Position numbers and translations under genes: made by a program. Shown here one piece after another: positions 1-6,331 of a stretch of DNA of 33,635 nucleotides. Below the pieces are notes generated by a model. It worked only from the letters and a program-made list of their open reading frames with translations, did no database searches and had not been told where the DNA came from. Positions within the stretch are counted from its first letter, which is position 1, and each line of letters begins with the position of its first letter. The stretch spans positions 1 to 33,635 of the forward strand of contig JAJZNK010000014.1 in the NCBI GenBank assembly GCA_021811735.1, written 5' to 3'. Origin of the DNA: Nanobdellota archaeon. GTDB lineage: Archaea > Nanobdellota > Nanobdellia > Parvarchaeales > Parvarchaeaceae.

Positions 1-271
1 TGTTACTTATTTTTATTATATTTTTGAATATGTCTCTGTTAAGGGACTTTAAAGGTGTTATATATAATACTTGGATACCCTCAGAATCCTGGTCTAATTT
101 ATCAAGTATTGGCAGGAATGCTGCCAGAGTTTTTCCATAGCCAGTCGGCGCGCGGAATATTATATTTTTTCCACTCTTTATTTTAGGTATTACTATTTTC
201 TGTATCTCAGTAAGTCCCTTAAATCCCAGTTCATCCAGTGCTCTGGATAGTTTTTCAGATATGCCTTCCAT
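1..271 (-). CDS. Lhr-type DEAD/DEAH helicase, N-terminal fragment (cut by window edge)
   Basis: This is a partial gene, absent from the ORF track because it runs off the left edge. On the minus strand it opens with ATG at 269-271 and reads MEGISEKLSRALDELGFKGL, followed by a Q-motif-like TEIQKIVIPKI, Walker A APTGYGKT (motif I) and TPLKSLNRD (motif Ia). The TPLK(S/A)LNRD form is typical of the Lhr family of large superfamily 2 helicases rather than of ordinary DEAD-box RNA helicases. Only 90 codons are visible, so the DEVH box and later motifs cannot be checked. A Shine-Dalgarno AAGGAG lies 4 nt before the start. Lhr proteins are 3'-5' DNA or RNA-DNA helicases linked to repair. The gene is divergent from cca. 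I am confident of the helicase and moderately sure of the Lhr subfamily. Confidence 0.85.
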   Translation of the reverse strand, partial: MEGISEKLSRALDELGFKGLTEIQKIVIPKIKSGKNIIFRAPTGYGKTLAAFLPILDKLDQDSEGIQVLYITPLKSLNRDIFKNIIKISN

Positions 272-275
272 TCTA

Positions 276-281
276 CTCCTT
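276..281 (-). promoter_or_regulatory. Shine-Dalgarno of the helicase gene
   Basis: On the minus strand AAGGAG is followed by TAGA and then ATG. It fixes the helicase start at 271 and implies a leadered transcript, unlike the divergent cca gene, which has no such site. Confidence 0.6.
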
Positions 282-308
282 AAATAAGACGTTAACTTTA
301 GCTCGTAT

Positions 309-322
309 ACTTATTAATAACT
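309..322. promoter_or_regulatory. Palindromic TATA element between helicase and cca
   Basis: The 10-bp perfect palindrome TTATTAATAA (311-320) is centred about 25 nt before the cca ATG at 341, the archaeal TATA position for a leaderless mRNA. Read on the minus strand, the same element would place a start site near 290, leaving a leader of roughly 19 nt that carries the helicase AAGGAG site. One element may therefore serve both directions. Seen: palindrome and spacing. Inferred: promoter use. Confidence 0.5.
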
Positions 323-340
323 TTATGAGATATAATTACT

Positions 341-1537
341 ATGCAAGACCTAAATGAAACGGTTGAAAAAGCGCGTAAACTTTTCGTTCCTTCTGTCGAT
401 GACAAGAAAAAATTGGATATGATATCCACAAAGATAATAACTTCTTTAAGATATGTAACATCCAAAAAGAAACTATCCATCGAGTTTAAGTTCAGTGGAT
501 CTTATGCAAAAGGAACTTGGGTAAAAGGGGAGAGCGATATAGATATACTCGCCATTTTTCAAAAGGAAGCAGATATAAAGAACCTAAATTTAATAATCCC
601 GAAGGGATTTGTAGCGGCATTCGGTACGCGAAAGTATTTTAGGGGATACTTTGGCGGTGCAGAAATAGAAGTTGTTCCTATATTAAAATTTTCAGACATT
701 AAAAAAGTAAAGAACTCAATAGATCTTTCCATTTTACATGCAGATTACATAAACAGTAGACTCTCAAAGGAACAAAAAAATGATGTTATTATACTAAAAG
801 TTTTATGTAAGGCAAACGGCTGTTATGGATCCGAGACGTATATGCATGGGTTTTCAGGCTACGCTCTTGAGGTTATGATAGATAAATTCGGGGGTCTTGC
901 ACATCTTATAGATGAGGTAGAAACATGGAAGGAGAAAGTCGTTCTTGGTGAAAAAATTGGGATTACAGATTATCCTATATACCTTCCAGATCCTACCAAT
1001 GCTTCGAGGAATATATGTGCTTCTGTTAGCGTAGATCACTTATCAAAATTCATATTCGCCCTTAAACAGTTAAAAATATTTCCTTCAATAAATTTGTTTT
1101 TAAGAAAAAGTATAAAGAGTGTAGTTCTAGAGCAGAAAAAGAGAAGAAATACGACTCTTTTCGCATTTACTACACAGATAAAAGAACCAAAGGACATGTT
1201 TTTGTCAAAATACGTTAAAAATGCAAACAAACTTCTGGATGAGTTAAGGAAAGAAGACATAGAAGTGTACTCTATGGACTTTGATTATTCAAAGAATAAT
1301 GCAGTAATGTTCATGCAGGTTTCTAATACTCCAAAAACAAAAACCAGGGCGGTGTACGGGCCTTCAGTGTTCTCCCCTTCGAATGTTATAATTGAATTTA
1401 TGAAAGTGCATAGGGACGTTTTTATAGTCGAAAACAGACTTTGCTACGATAAAATTTATGGCATTAAAGACTTCAATAAATTTATATTGCTTAAAATAAA
1501 GGAATATATGTCTCAGAAATCTATATTAAACAATTGA
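341..1537 (+). CDS. cca: CCA tRNA nucleotidyltransferase (archaeal class I)
   Basis: This enzyme adds or repairs the 3'-terminal CCA of tRNAs from CTP and ATP in the cytosol. The nucleotidyltransferase signature GSYAKGTW followed by ESDIDIL gives two carboxylates, D66 and D68. The third comes from AEIEVVPIL, where E110 stands at a position that is usually Asp (xDVVP) in archaeal enzymes. The middle tRNA-binding domain contains HADYINSRL and KVLCKANGCYGSETYMHGFSGYALEVMI, a conserved archaeal CCA segment. At 398 residues it is shorter than the usual roughly 430-450, with the loss apparently in the C-terminal part. The ATG fits a TATA element 25 nt upstream (leaderless). A tRNA-Asn gene that does not encode CCA starts 1 nt after the stop codon. 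Confidence 0.95.
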   Translation: MQDLNETVEKARKLFVPSVDDKKKLDMISTKIITSLRYVTSKKKLSIEFKFSGSYAKGTWVKGESDIDILAIFQKEADIKNLNLIIPKGFVAAFGTRKYFRGYFGGAEIEVVPILKFSDIKKVKNSIDLSILHADYINSRLSKEQKNDVIILKVLCKANGCYGSETYMHGFSGYALEVMIDKFGGLAHLIDEVETWKEKVVLGEKIGITDYPIYLPDPTNASRNICASVSVDHLSKFIFALKQLKIFPSINLFLRKSIKSVVLEQKKRRNTTLFAFTTQIKEPKDMFLSKYVKNANKLLDELRKEDIEVYSMDFDYSKNNAVMFMQVSNTPKTKTRAVYGPSVFSPSNVIIEFMKVHRDVFIVENRLCYDKIYGIKDFNKFILLKIKEYMSQKSILNN

Positions 1538-1538
1538 T

Positions 1539-1610
1539 GCCCGAGTAGCTCAACGGCAGAGCACTTGGCTGTTAACCAAGGTGTTGCAGGTTCGAATCCT
1601 GCCCCGGGCG
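1539..1610 (+). tRNA. tRNA-Asn (anticodon GTT)
   Basis: A full cloverleaf of 72 nt. Acceptor GCCCGAG pairs with CCCGGGC except for an A6-C67 mismatch. D stem is GCTC/GAGC with loop AACGGCA, anticodon stem CTTGG/CCAAG with loop CTGTTAA (anticodon 1571-1573), variable loop GTGTT, and T arm GCAGG-TTCGAAT-CCTGC. The discriminator base is G. No CCA is encoded and there is no intron. It begins one base after the cca stop codon, so it is probably co-transcribed with, or processed from, the cca transcript. An own promoter inside the cca 3' end (AT-rich CTATATTAAAC just upstream) cannot be excluded. Confidence 0.95.
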
Positions 1611-1744
1611 ATTCAATGGAACGTATTAACTAACCTTAAAAATTTGAAATTCTCTCTATTAGAATAAACGCTTTATTGCGAGTTTCAAAAACACTAAACA
1701 GGCAAGTAAAACACGGTTTTCTAGATTATGAGAAAGTATTAAAG

Positions 1745-1754
1745 TATTTATATC
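1745..1754 (+). promoter_or_regulatory. TATA box of the 1776 gene
   Basis: TATTTATATC lies about 26 nt before the ATG at 1776, with no Shine-Dalgarno between, which fits a leaderless transcript. The rest of the 165-nt gap after tRNA-Asn holds only a weak AATAAA-CGC-TTTATT hairpin (1663-1677). Confidence 0.5.
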
Positions 1755-1775
1755 ACATATTGTCTACATTCAAAA

Positions 1776-2144
1776 ATGGGATTGTTTGATTTGATAGATT
1801 TCATGGCCGAAAAGGCATATGACAAATACAAAGACTCTAAGATGGAAAGTGCGATGGATAGCTTACTCGAGGCAGTAGATACTTGTTCAGTTAATTTGGA
1901 GATTCTTCCTTATGACATGGGCGATAATCCACATATCTTGAAAGGTAAGGTATACAGGTTTGGTAAAGACCAAGTTGACAGTTCGGCGGCCTCTTATTTT
2001 CTTGTAACAAATAGCTGGCTTAAGAAAGCAGGCGTGAATATTGACGATGAAAAGATTTATCAAGCAGCATTCAATGAAAAGGGGGGGCTATGCAATTTTG
2101 GGTCTTGCGGGCAAGCATCCAGCGATTACAAAAAACTATGCTAA
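1776..2144 (+). CDS. Uncharacterised soluble protein, 5' part of a frameshifted gene
   Basis: I do not recognise a family. This frame starts at an ATG with a well-placed TATA box and reads MGLFDLIDFMAEKAYDKYKD, an amphipathic helical start with no signal peptide or membrane segment. It continues to NEKGG and then runs into a short Cys-rich tail ending at 2144. The tail looks out of frame, because the overlapping +1 frame carries a natural continuation (YAILGLAGKHPAITKNYANL). The switch falls in the seven-G run at 2081-2087. With six G the gene would be a single 235-residue protein spanning 1776-2484. It stands alone between tRNA-Asn and the surface-protein operon. Confidence 0.7.
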   Translation: MGLFDLIDFMAEKAYDKYKDSKMESAMDSLLEAVDTCSVNLEILPYDMGDNPHILKGKVYRFGKDQVDSSAASYFLVTNSWLKKAGVNIDDEKIYQAAFNEKGGLCNFGSCGQASSDYKKLC

Positions 2145-2484
2145 TTTGTATCCTAATAAACCCGCTTTTCTTTCTCTTTTTGTCTATTTGAACGAAAGTA
2201 GCGCATTACTATCCGTTCCCAGGTATTTTCAGGATCCAAAAGACAAAAAATTTAAGCTGAGTAAAAAAGCAAACGTCGATAAGTTTGGGCAATTTGAAAA
2301 AATAAGCAAAGATAATTCCTCCGAGATAGACGAAAAACTTAAAAATTTCTACTTAAGAGCAAAAACATTCGCTTACTTAGTTGCAAAAGAATTAAACGAG
2401 TATGACAAGGCAGACCTTGACAATGCATTCAAACAGTTCGAAGAAAAGCATGGAAAAGGAACGGAAATAAGTTATACTTTCTAA
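2041..2484 (+). CDS. 3' part of the same frameshifted uncharacterised gene
   Basis: The genuine coding content probably begins at the G run (about 2081), not at the ATG at 2041, since the first residues (MTMKRFIKQHSMKR) are a shadow of the upstream frame. From GGYAILGLAG onward the sequence is a coherent, Lys/Glu-rich soluble domain ending KHGKGTEISYTF, with no transmembrane segment. Fused to the 1776 frame it makes one 235-residue protein. The lesion may be a real mutation, a variable homopolymer, or a sequencing or assembly error. Confidence 0.65.
   Translation: MTMKRFIKQHSMKRGGYAILGLAGKHPAITKNYANLYPNKPAFLSLFVYLNESSALLSVPRYFQDPKDKKFKLSKKANVDKFGQFEKISKDNSSEIDEKLKNFYLRAKTFAYLVAKELNEYDKADLDNAFKQFEEKHGKGTEISYTF
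2081..2087 (+). repeat. G7 homopolymer at a reading-frame break
   Basis: AAAAGGGGGGGCTATGC is an unusually long G run for this AT-rich sequence and sits exactly where two coding frames join. Loss of one G restores a continuous 235-codon frame. Confidence 0.8.
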
Positions 2485-2504
2485 TAGGTAAATTCTCTTA
2501 AAAG

Positions 2505-2515
2505 AATATATATTA
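2505..2515 (+). promoter_or_regulatory. TATA box of the surface-protein operon
   Basis: GAATATATATT is about 25 nt upstream of the ATG at 2534 and follows the preceding stop codon by about 20 nt. No Shine-Dalgarno is present, so the first operon gene is likely leaderless. No second promoter is evident until after 18940, so a 16.4-kb transcript is expected. Confidence 0.5.
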
Positions 2516-2533
2516 ACACCATGTCTTCTTAGT

Positions 2534-4957
2534 ATGCTAACTCAGAGGGCACAGATAGTTATTGGAATAGGCGTTATAATACTATCTGCAGCTTTTCTTT
2601 TAGTTGGTGTATATTTTGCAAATTTACAAGGTCTTTTCTTTCAAAACGGTGCCAGATCCCTACAATTGTTTGCAGATAATGTCGGGTTTTCAATAAATTC
2701 ACTTTACAGTGCACCTTCTTCAATGAGCATTACGTTGAATGGCAATAATTCATTGTGCTCGTGGGACCCATCCATCTCAGCATACACTTGTGCAGGCGGG
2801 TCAAAAATTTACAACGTTTCATATTCGAACGGGCCAACACTGGATTCTGGTAAGAACGTCTTCAGTGTTGCATTGTGTTTTATGGTTGGTTATGGATTTG
2901 GAGGGGTTGGTGGCTCGAAATCTGTCGAAACAGAAGCTGCCGATGAAGCAGCTGCAGTTACTTCACAAGTTGCGGGAGAAGATGCAGCTAGTATTGGTGA
3001 AAAAAGTACGCAAATTGCAACAGGAGATACTGAGGCAGCTGCAAAAACCACTGGGACAGAAAGTGAGCAATCTCCAAGTTTGGTAAGCAAGATAGGTCAA
3101 CGAATAAAAAAAGGGGTTATAACCACTACAAAACGCATGTTTGTACAAGATATACCGGAGGATTCGCTTCTCTCAAGCAGCTTTTCCTCAATACAAAAGG
3201 CTTTGCGTCAATCATCAGCTTTTTTACCCGTAGCTGTTGCTTCGATGTCGGTGGCACTTGTAGCAGTCCCTATATTTGAATTGTGGTTTGGAACAAGCAG
3301 TAGCAATCTAAATACATATATAACAAAAGGAGTTTACGCCAATGGTCAGCAAGTCGGTGCATTAACAGGACCTTCCGTGTCAATAAGTCAACAGATTTCA
3401 GCCGCCTATTTCAGCCAGGAACCTCTTCCATTTAAATATGCAGCAGCAGATTTCGTTTTGCAGCAGTATTCGCATACCTTGTCAAGTCTGCAAACATTGA
3501 ACTCATTACCGCCAGGTATTGGAAAGGATACTTTGATATTATTCGCTTCAAAACAAGTTGCTGTAAAACAAAATGTTCTATCAGAATTGTCAAGTTCAAC
3601 ATCGGCGATATCAAATCCATATTCTACTCCTTATGGAGGAGTGTCGGCCCCAGGTGTTTTAAGCTCTCCAAGTTCTTCAATCGGTTCAATCAGTCTTTCT
3701 GCAAGTGGTGCGGATCCGTTGCTTTCAATAACTTCTTTTCTTGCACAGAATGCTTTCCTTGTTTATGCAAGAACTGCGAGTTGTCTTAGTTTGCCACCGC
3801 AGCCTTTAAATGGGAATTCGTATAATTCCTTTGGCAAAGGGTTTTCTGCTGCCTCTTCGGAATTTGGAGCAGCGACTACACTTGTTAATCTATATACAAA
3901 GATAAATTCTGTCCTTCCGTTAGGCACGTATTTTGTCGGTTACGGCGGCGAAGTGTACTTGAATGGGCAATCCAATGGTAAACCGACTCAAGTTACCAGC
4001 CCAATAATAACAGATATGAAAGATATGTGTGAACTTGCTAGTACTTCATCACAACCTGGCGAGAATTTAAACACTATAATACAGCCAAGCGGCAATGGTT
4101 CTATAACGTTTTCTTTGTCGCAAGGACTCTACAATACATTGTGTTCCAGAAATAATGCTCTATTTCCACACACTCTCCAAACAGATATTAATGAGCTTCT
4201 TAATTCCCAGTCAAATACACAGAACATGTCAGTGCTCCTGCCCCCTGGAGACGCATTAGCCATATCAAACAGCACCAAAACAATTAACATATGCATCTAT
4301 CGCATGCTTATTGACTCATTCGGCTCCCCAGTGCTATCCACAAGCGGATTTACTTCGTCTGTTTTTAACGTCACAGAATTTGGTTCGCCAATCTCCTGCG
4401 TAAATCTTACTAATTTGACCGGTGGAAAAGTTAATGTAGGAATGTTAAATTCGGAGGTTGGCGCATTAAATAATAATATGCTTTTAAACAAGGATTTTTA
4501 TATAAATAATGGGTCTCTGATAGGTTTTTCTGTACCTGTTACTGATTTTCCAGATAGTTTAACATCGGTTAATATTCTTGGTTCATCTAATAACTTTTTA
4601 TCTGCAGGTAATTTCATCGCCGGAGGTAATCCAAGGTTAAAGACTGAATCAGGAATTGATTTTCCAGTGGTTTCATTTTTAGCGAGCATAGTTAAAGCCC
4701 AAGCACCAAAGTTGCAGACTTCAATTTTTTCTTCTCTTGCCAACTATCTTATTTCCCCGCTTTTCATGATTTCTTCACATGCTACCAATTTATCTTATTA
4801 TGAGACCGATTATGCGAATGTAACTCTCCAGTTCCAGAGAATTAATAAAAATGGTATTATTTATTATAATATAACCAACACATATAATAACTTGGTTTTT
4901 GGAGTGTATCCAAACAATGCAAATTCATTTGGAGGTACATACTTTTCAGGTAGCTAA
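2534..4957 (+). CDS. Large pilin-like surface protein, operon gene 1 (807 aa)
   Basis: Family not recognised. The N-terminus MLTQRAQIVIGIGVIILSAA is a short basic/polar head, then RAQ and a hydrophobic helix (about residues 8-29), like an archaeal type IV pilin or class III signal peptide. A second hydrophobic stretch lies near 108-128 (CFMVGYGFGGVGG). An Ala/Glu/Thr-rich polar linker follows (about 130-185), then a basic patch (GQRIKKG) and another hydrophobic helix near 232-256 (AFLPVAVASMSVALVAVPIFE). The rest, about 550 residues, is Ser/Asn/Thr-rich with many N-glycosylation sequons and scattered Cys, as expected of an exported domain. It is the first of five genes; the next starts 5 nt after its stop. 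A role as structural or adhesive component of a surface assembly is inferred from context only. Confidence 0.8.
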   Translation: MLTQRAQIVIGIGVIILSAAFLLVGVYFANLQGLFFQNGARSLQLFADNVGFSINSLYSAPSSMSITLNGNNSLCSWDPSISAYTCAGGSKIYNVSYSNGPTLDSGKNVFSVALCFMVGYGFGGVGGSKSVETEAADEAAAVTSQVAGEDAASIGEKSTQIATGDTEAAAKTTGTESEQSPSLVSKIGQRIKKGVITTTKRMFVQDIPEDSLLSSSFSSIQKALRQSSAFLPVAVASMSVALVAVPIFELWFGTSSSNLNTYITKGVYANGQQVGALTGPSVSISQQISAAYFSQEPLPFKYAAADFVLQQYSHTLSSLQTLNSLPPGIGKDTLILFASKQVAVKQNVLSELSSSTSAISNPYSTPYGGVSAPGVLSSPSSSIGSISLSASGADPLLSITSFLAQNAFLVYARTASCLSLPPQPLNGNSYNSFGKGFSAASSEFGAATTLVNLYTKINSVLPLGTYFVGYGGEVYLNGQSNGKPTQVTSPIITDMKDMCELASTSSQPGENLNTIIQPSGNGSITFSLSQGLYNTLCSRNNALFPHTLQTDINELLNSQSNTQNMSVLLPPGDALAISNSTKTINICIYRMLIDSFGSPVLSTSGFTSSVFNVTEFGSPISCVNLTNLTGGKVNVGMLNSEVGALNNNMLLNKDFYINNGSLIGFSVPVTDFPDSLTSVNILGSSNNFLSAGNFIAGGNPRLKTESGIDFPVVSFLASIVKAQAPKLQTSIFSSLANYLISPLFMISSHATNLSYYETDYANVTLQFQRINKNGIIYYNITNTYNNLVFGVYPNNANSFGGTYFSGS

Positions 4958-4962
4958 AAATT

Positions 4963-5769
4963 ATGGCATTGATGGAGATGATGGCGTTTTTGAATGCAGG
5001 CATACTTATAGTTGCGTTTGCGCTTCTTTTAGTTGTTTTATCGTTCAGTATTTCACAGATAAACAGTAGCAGCGTATTTGCGAATTCAGAGTCCGTGGCA
5101 ACAGGGATAGGGACACGCCTCATAACCTCTCCAAACTGTTTTGCTTATAAGAACACAATAACATACTATAATTCAACTCTTGATGCACCTGGTGGACCAC
5201 TTTATTCTTCATCTTACACAGAACCAGGCGTCGTTAATGTTAACAAGTTTATCGAGAATTATTTCCTATCATGTATGCAGTATATATATTTTGGTGGGGC
5301 TACGAACATACCGGCTCTGCAATCAGATTTAGCGGCAGCCACAGGCGTATCCTTGACATTATCCGATACGCAGGTTCCAAGTGCGTTGGGCCCGACCGGT
5401 TCATTATATCTCTCAAATTACAACCAATTTAATTTTGGGAATAGTTTCCAGCAAACAGAGGCTTTGATACAAAGATATGCACAAATAGCACAATACGCAG
5501 CAATGGGTGCTAGTATGGTAACAAGTTTAGGGGTAATGATAGCTACAGGAGGCTTGATACAGTTCAACATAATACTCGCAATCGGACAGCAATCTAGTAC
5601 AGAAATACTTCCACAATATGCACTTGGAACAGTTTTTTATTCTGAAAATACCTATAAAGAATCGTTTCCCGTTGAGATACAATTTACAAATGCGAACGGG
5701 CAACCAACATTTCAAAACACAGGAGTATTAACAGTAGATGTAACTTATGGAATTCCGCCTTATAGTTAG
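4963..5769 (+). CDS. Pilin-like membrane-anchored surface protein, operon gene 2 (268 aa)
   Basis: Family not recognised. MALMEMMAFLNAGILIVAFALLLVVLSFSISQ gives one strong N-terminal membrane helix (about residues 8-31) followed by a polar exterior domain, the architecture of minor pilins or pseudopilins. No KGQ cleavage motif is visible. Hydrophobic segments near 180-205 (YAAMGASMVTSLGVMIATGG) could be a second membrane or packing helix. Two Cys (CFAY and CMQY contexts) may pair. Several in-frame ATG codons lie within 18 nt (4963, 4972, 4978, 4981), so the exact start is uncertain. I keep the first, 5 nt after the previous stop. The 3' end overlaps the next gene by 23 nt, which supports translational coupling. 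Confidence 0.78.
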   Translation: MALMEMMAFLNAGILIVAFALLLVVLSFSISQINSSSVFANSESVATGIGTRLITSPNCFAYKNTITYYNSTLDAPGGPLYSSSYTEPGVVNVNKFIENYFLSCMQYIYFGGATNIPALQSDLAAATGVSLTLSDTQVPSALGPTGSLYLSNYNQFNFGNSFQQTEALIQRYAQIAQYAAMGASMVTSLGVMIATGGLIQFNIILAIGQQSSTEILPQYALGTVFYSENTYKESFPVEIQFTNANGQPTFQNTGVLTVDVTYGIPPYS

Positions 5770-6331
5770 ATTCGGGAGAAAAGGTCAGCTTGAGGTGCTA
5801 GATCTAGTACTGGCTCCCATGGCTGCAGTCGTGCTCGCTGTACTAGCTTCTGCATTACTTCATAACGCCACTGCGAATCTGTTGACAGCCGTCAACCAGC
5901 AACCCGCTTCGTTTTCATGTAACTTTGCGTTGGACTCAATCTACAGTACATATTATGTGCATACTGCGTATACACTTTCCCAACTGGCTTTATCAAATCC
6001 GGGGCAGTACTCATTTGCCCAATCAAATAAACAACAAAGCTTATCCACAAGTTGTGGAGGTTCATGCAACCCCGCCTATAGTTATAGTCAGAGTTATCTG
6101 TACAATTCTTCATCTCTTTATGACGATTTTATAGGCTATTTTTCCGGATTTTCATTAAGTAATTTCCAGATTTTGACCGGCCAGCAGGCACCAACTTTAA
6201 ATGCTTTGGGTATTAAAGTTTTCCTAAATCAGATACCCGCAGGAGTGACGGGAAAGCAGGAATGCAGTCTTAATGTTTATAATCCTGCAAGTCCATTACA
6301 CCCCTATACTATCTATGGAGTGATGAACTGA
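5747..6331 (+). CDS. Class III signal-peptide pilin-like protein, operon gene 3 (194 aa)
   Basis: The N-terminus MEFRLIVRFGRKGQLEVLDLVLAPMAAVVL has the basic head, the KG|Q peptidase site and the following hydrophobic helix that define archaeal class III (FlaK/PibD-type) prepilin signals. Cleavage would fall after G13. The mature part is Ser/Tyr/Asn-rich with a CGGSC motif and further Cys residues that could form disulfides. Length and layout suit a pilin or minor pilin. It overlaps gene 2 by 23 nt and shares its last base with the start codon of gene 4. No assembly ATPase or TadC-like platform gene is in the window, so the export machinery must be elsewhere. Confidence 0.82.
   Translation: MEFRLIVRFGRKGQLEVLDLVLAPMAAVVLAVLASALLHNATANLLTAVNQQPASFSCNFALDSIYSTYYVHTAYTLSQLALSNPGQYSFAQSNKQQSLSTSCGGSCNPAYSYSQSYLYNSSSLYDDFIGYFSGFSLSNFQILTGQQAPTLNALGIKVFLNQIPAGVTGKQECSLNVYNPASPLHPYTIYGVMN
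6317..6324 (+). promoter_or_regulatory. Shine-Dalgarno of operon gene 4
   Basis: GGAGTGAT lies 6 nt before the ATG at 6331, inside the end of gene 3, and matches the archaeal consensus GGAGGTGAT apart from one missing G. It supports reinitiation at this junction, where stop and start overlap (TGATGG). Confidence 0.6.

Noticed and set aside
136-150. CCAGTCGGC near the left edge, matching 9 nt of the pilin CCCAGTCGGCCTTAGA block
   Set aside because: Here it is the reverse complement of codons for helicase motif I, and the match stops after 9 nt. Taken as chance.
1663-1677. AATAAA-CGC-TTTATT hairpin downstream of tRNA-Asn as a terminator or small RNA
   Set aside because: It is a six-pair all-AT stem without a following T run, too weak to call.
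2739-3086. 115-codon plus-strand ORF overlapping operon gene 1
   Set aside because: It falls in the Ala/Glu/Gln-rich linker, where the alternative frame is open by composition. Gene 1 continues through with membrane helices on both sides.
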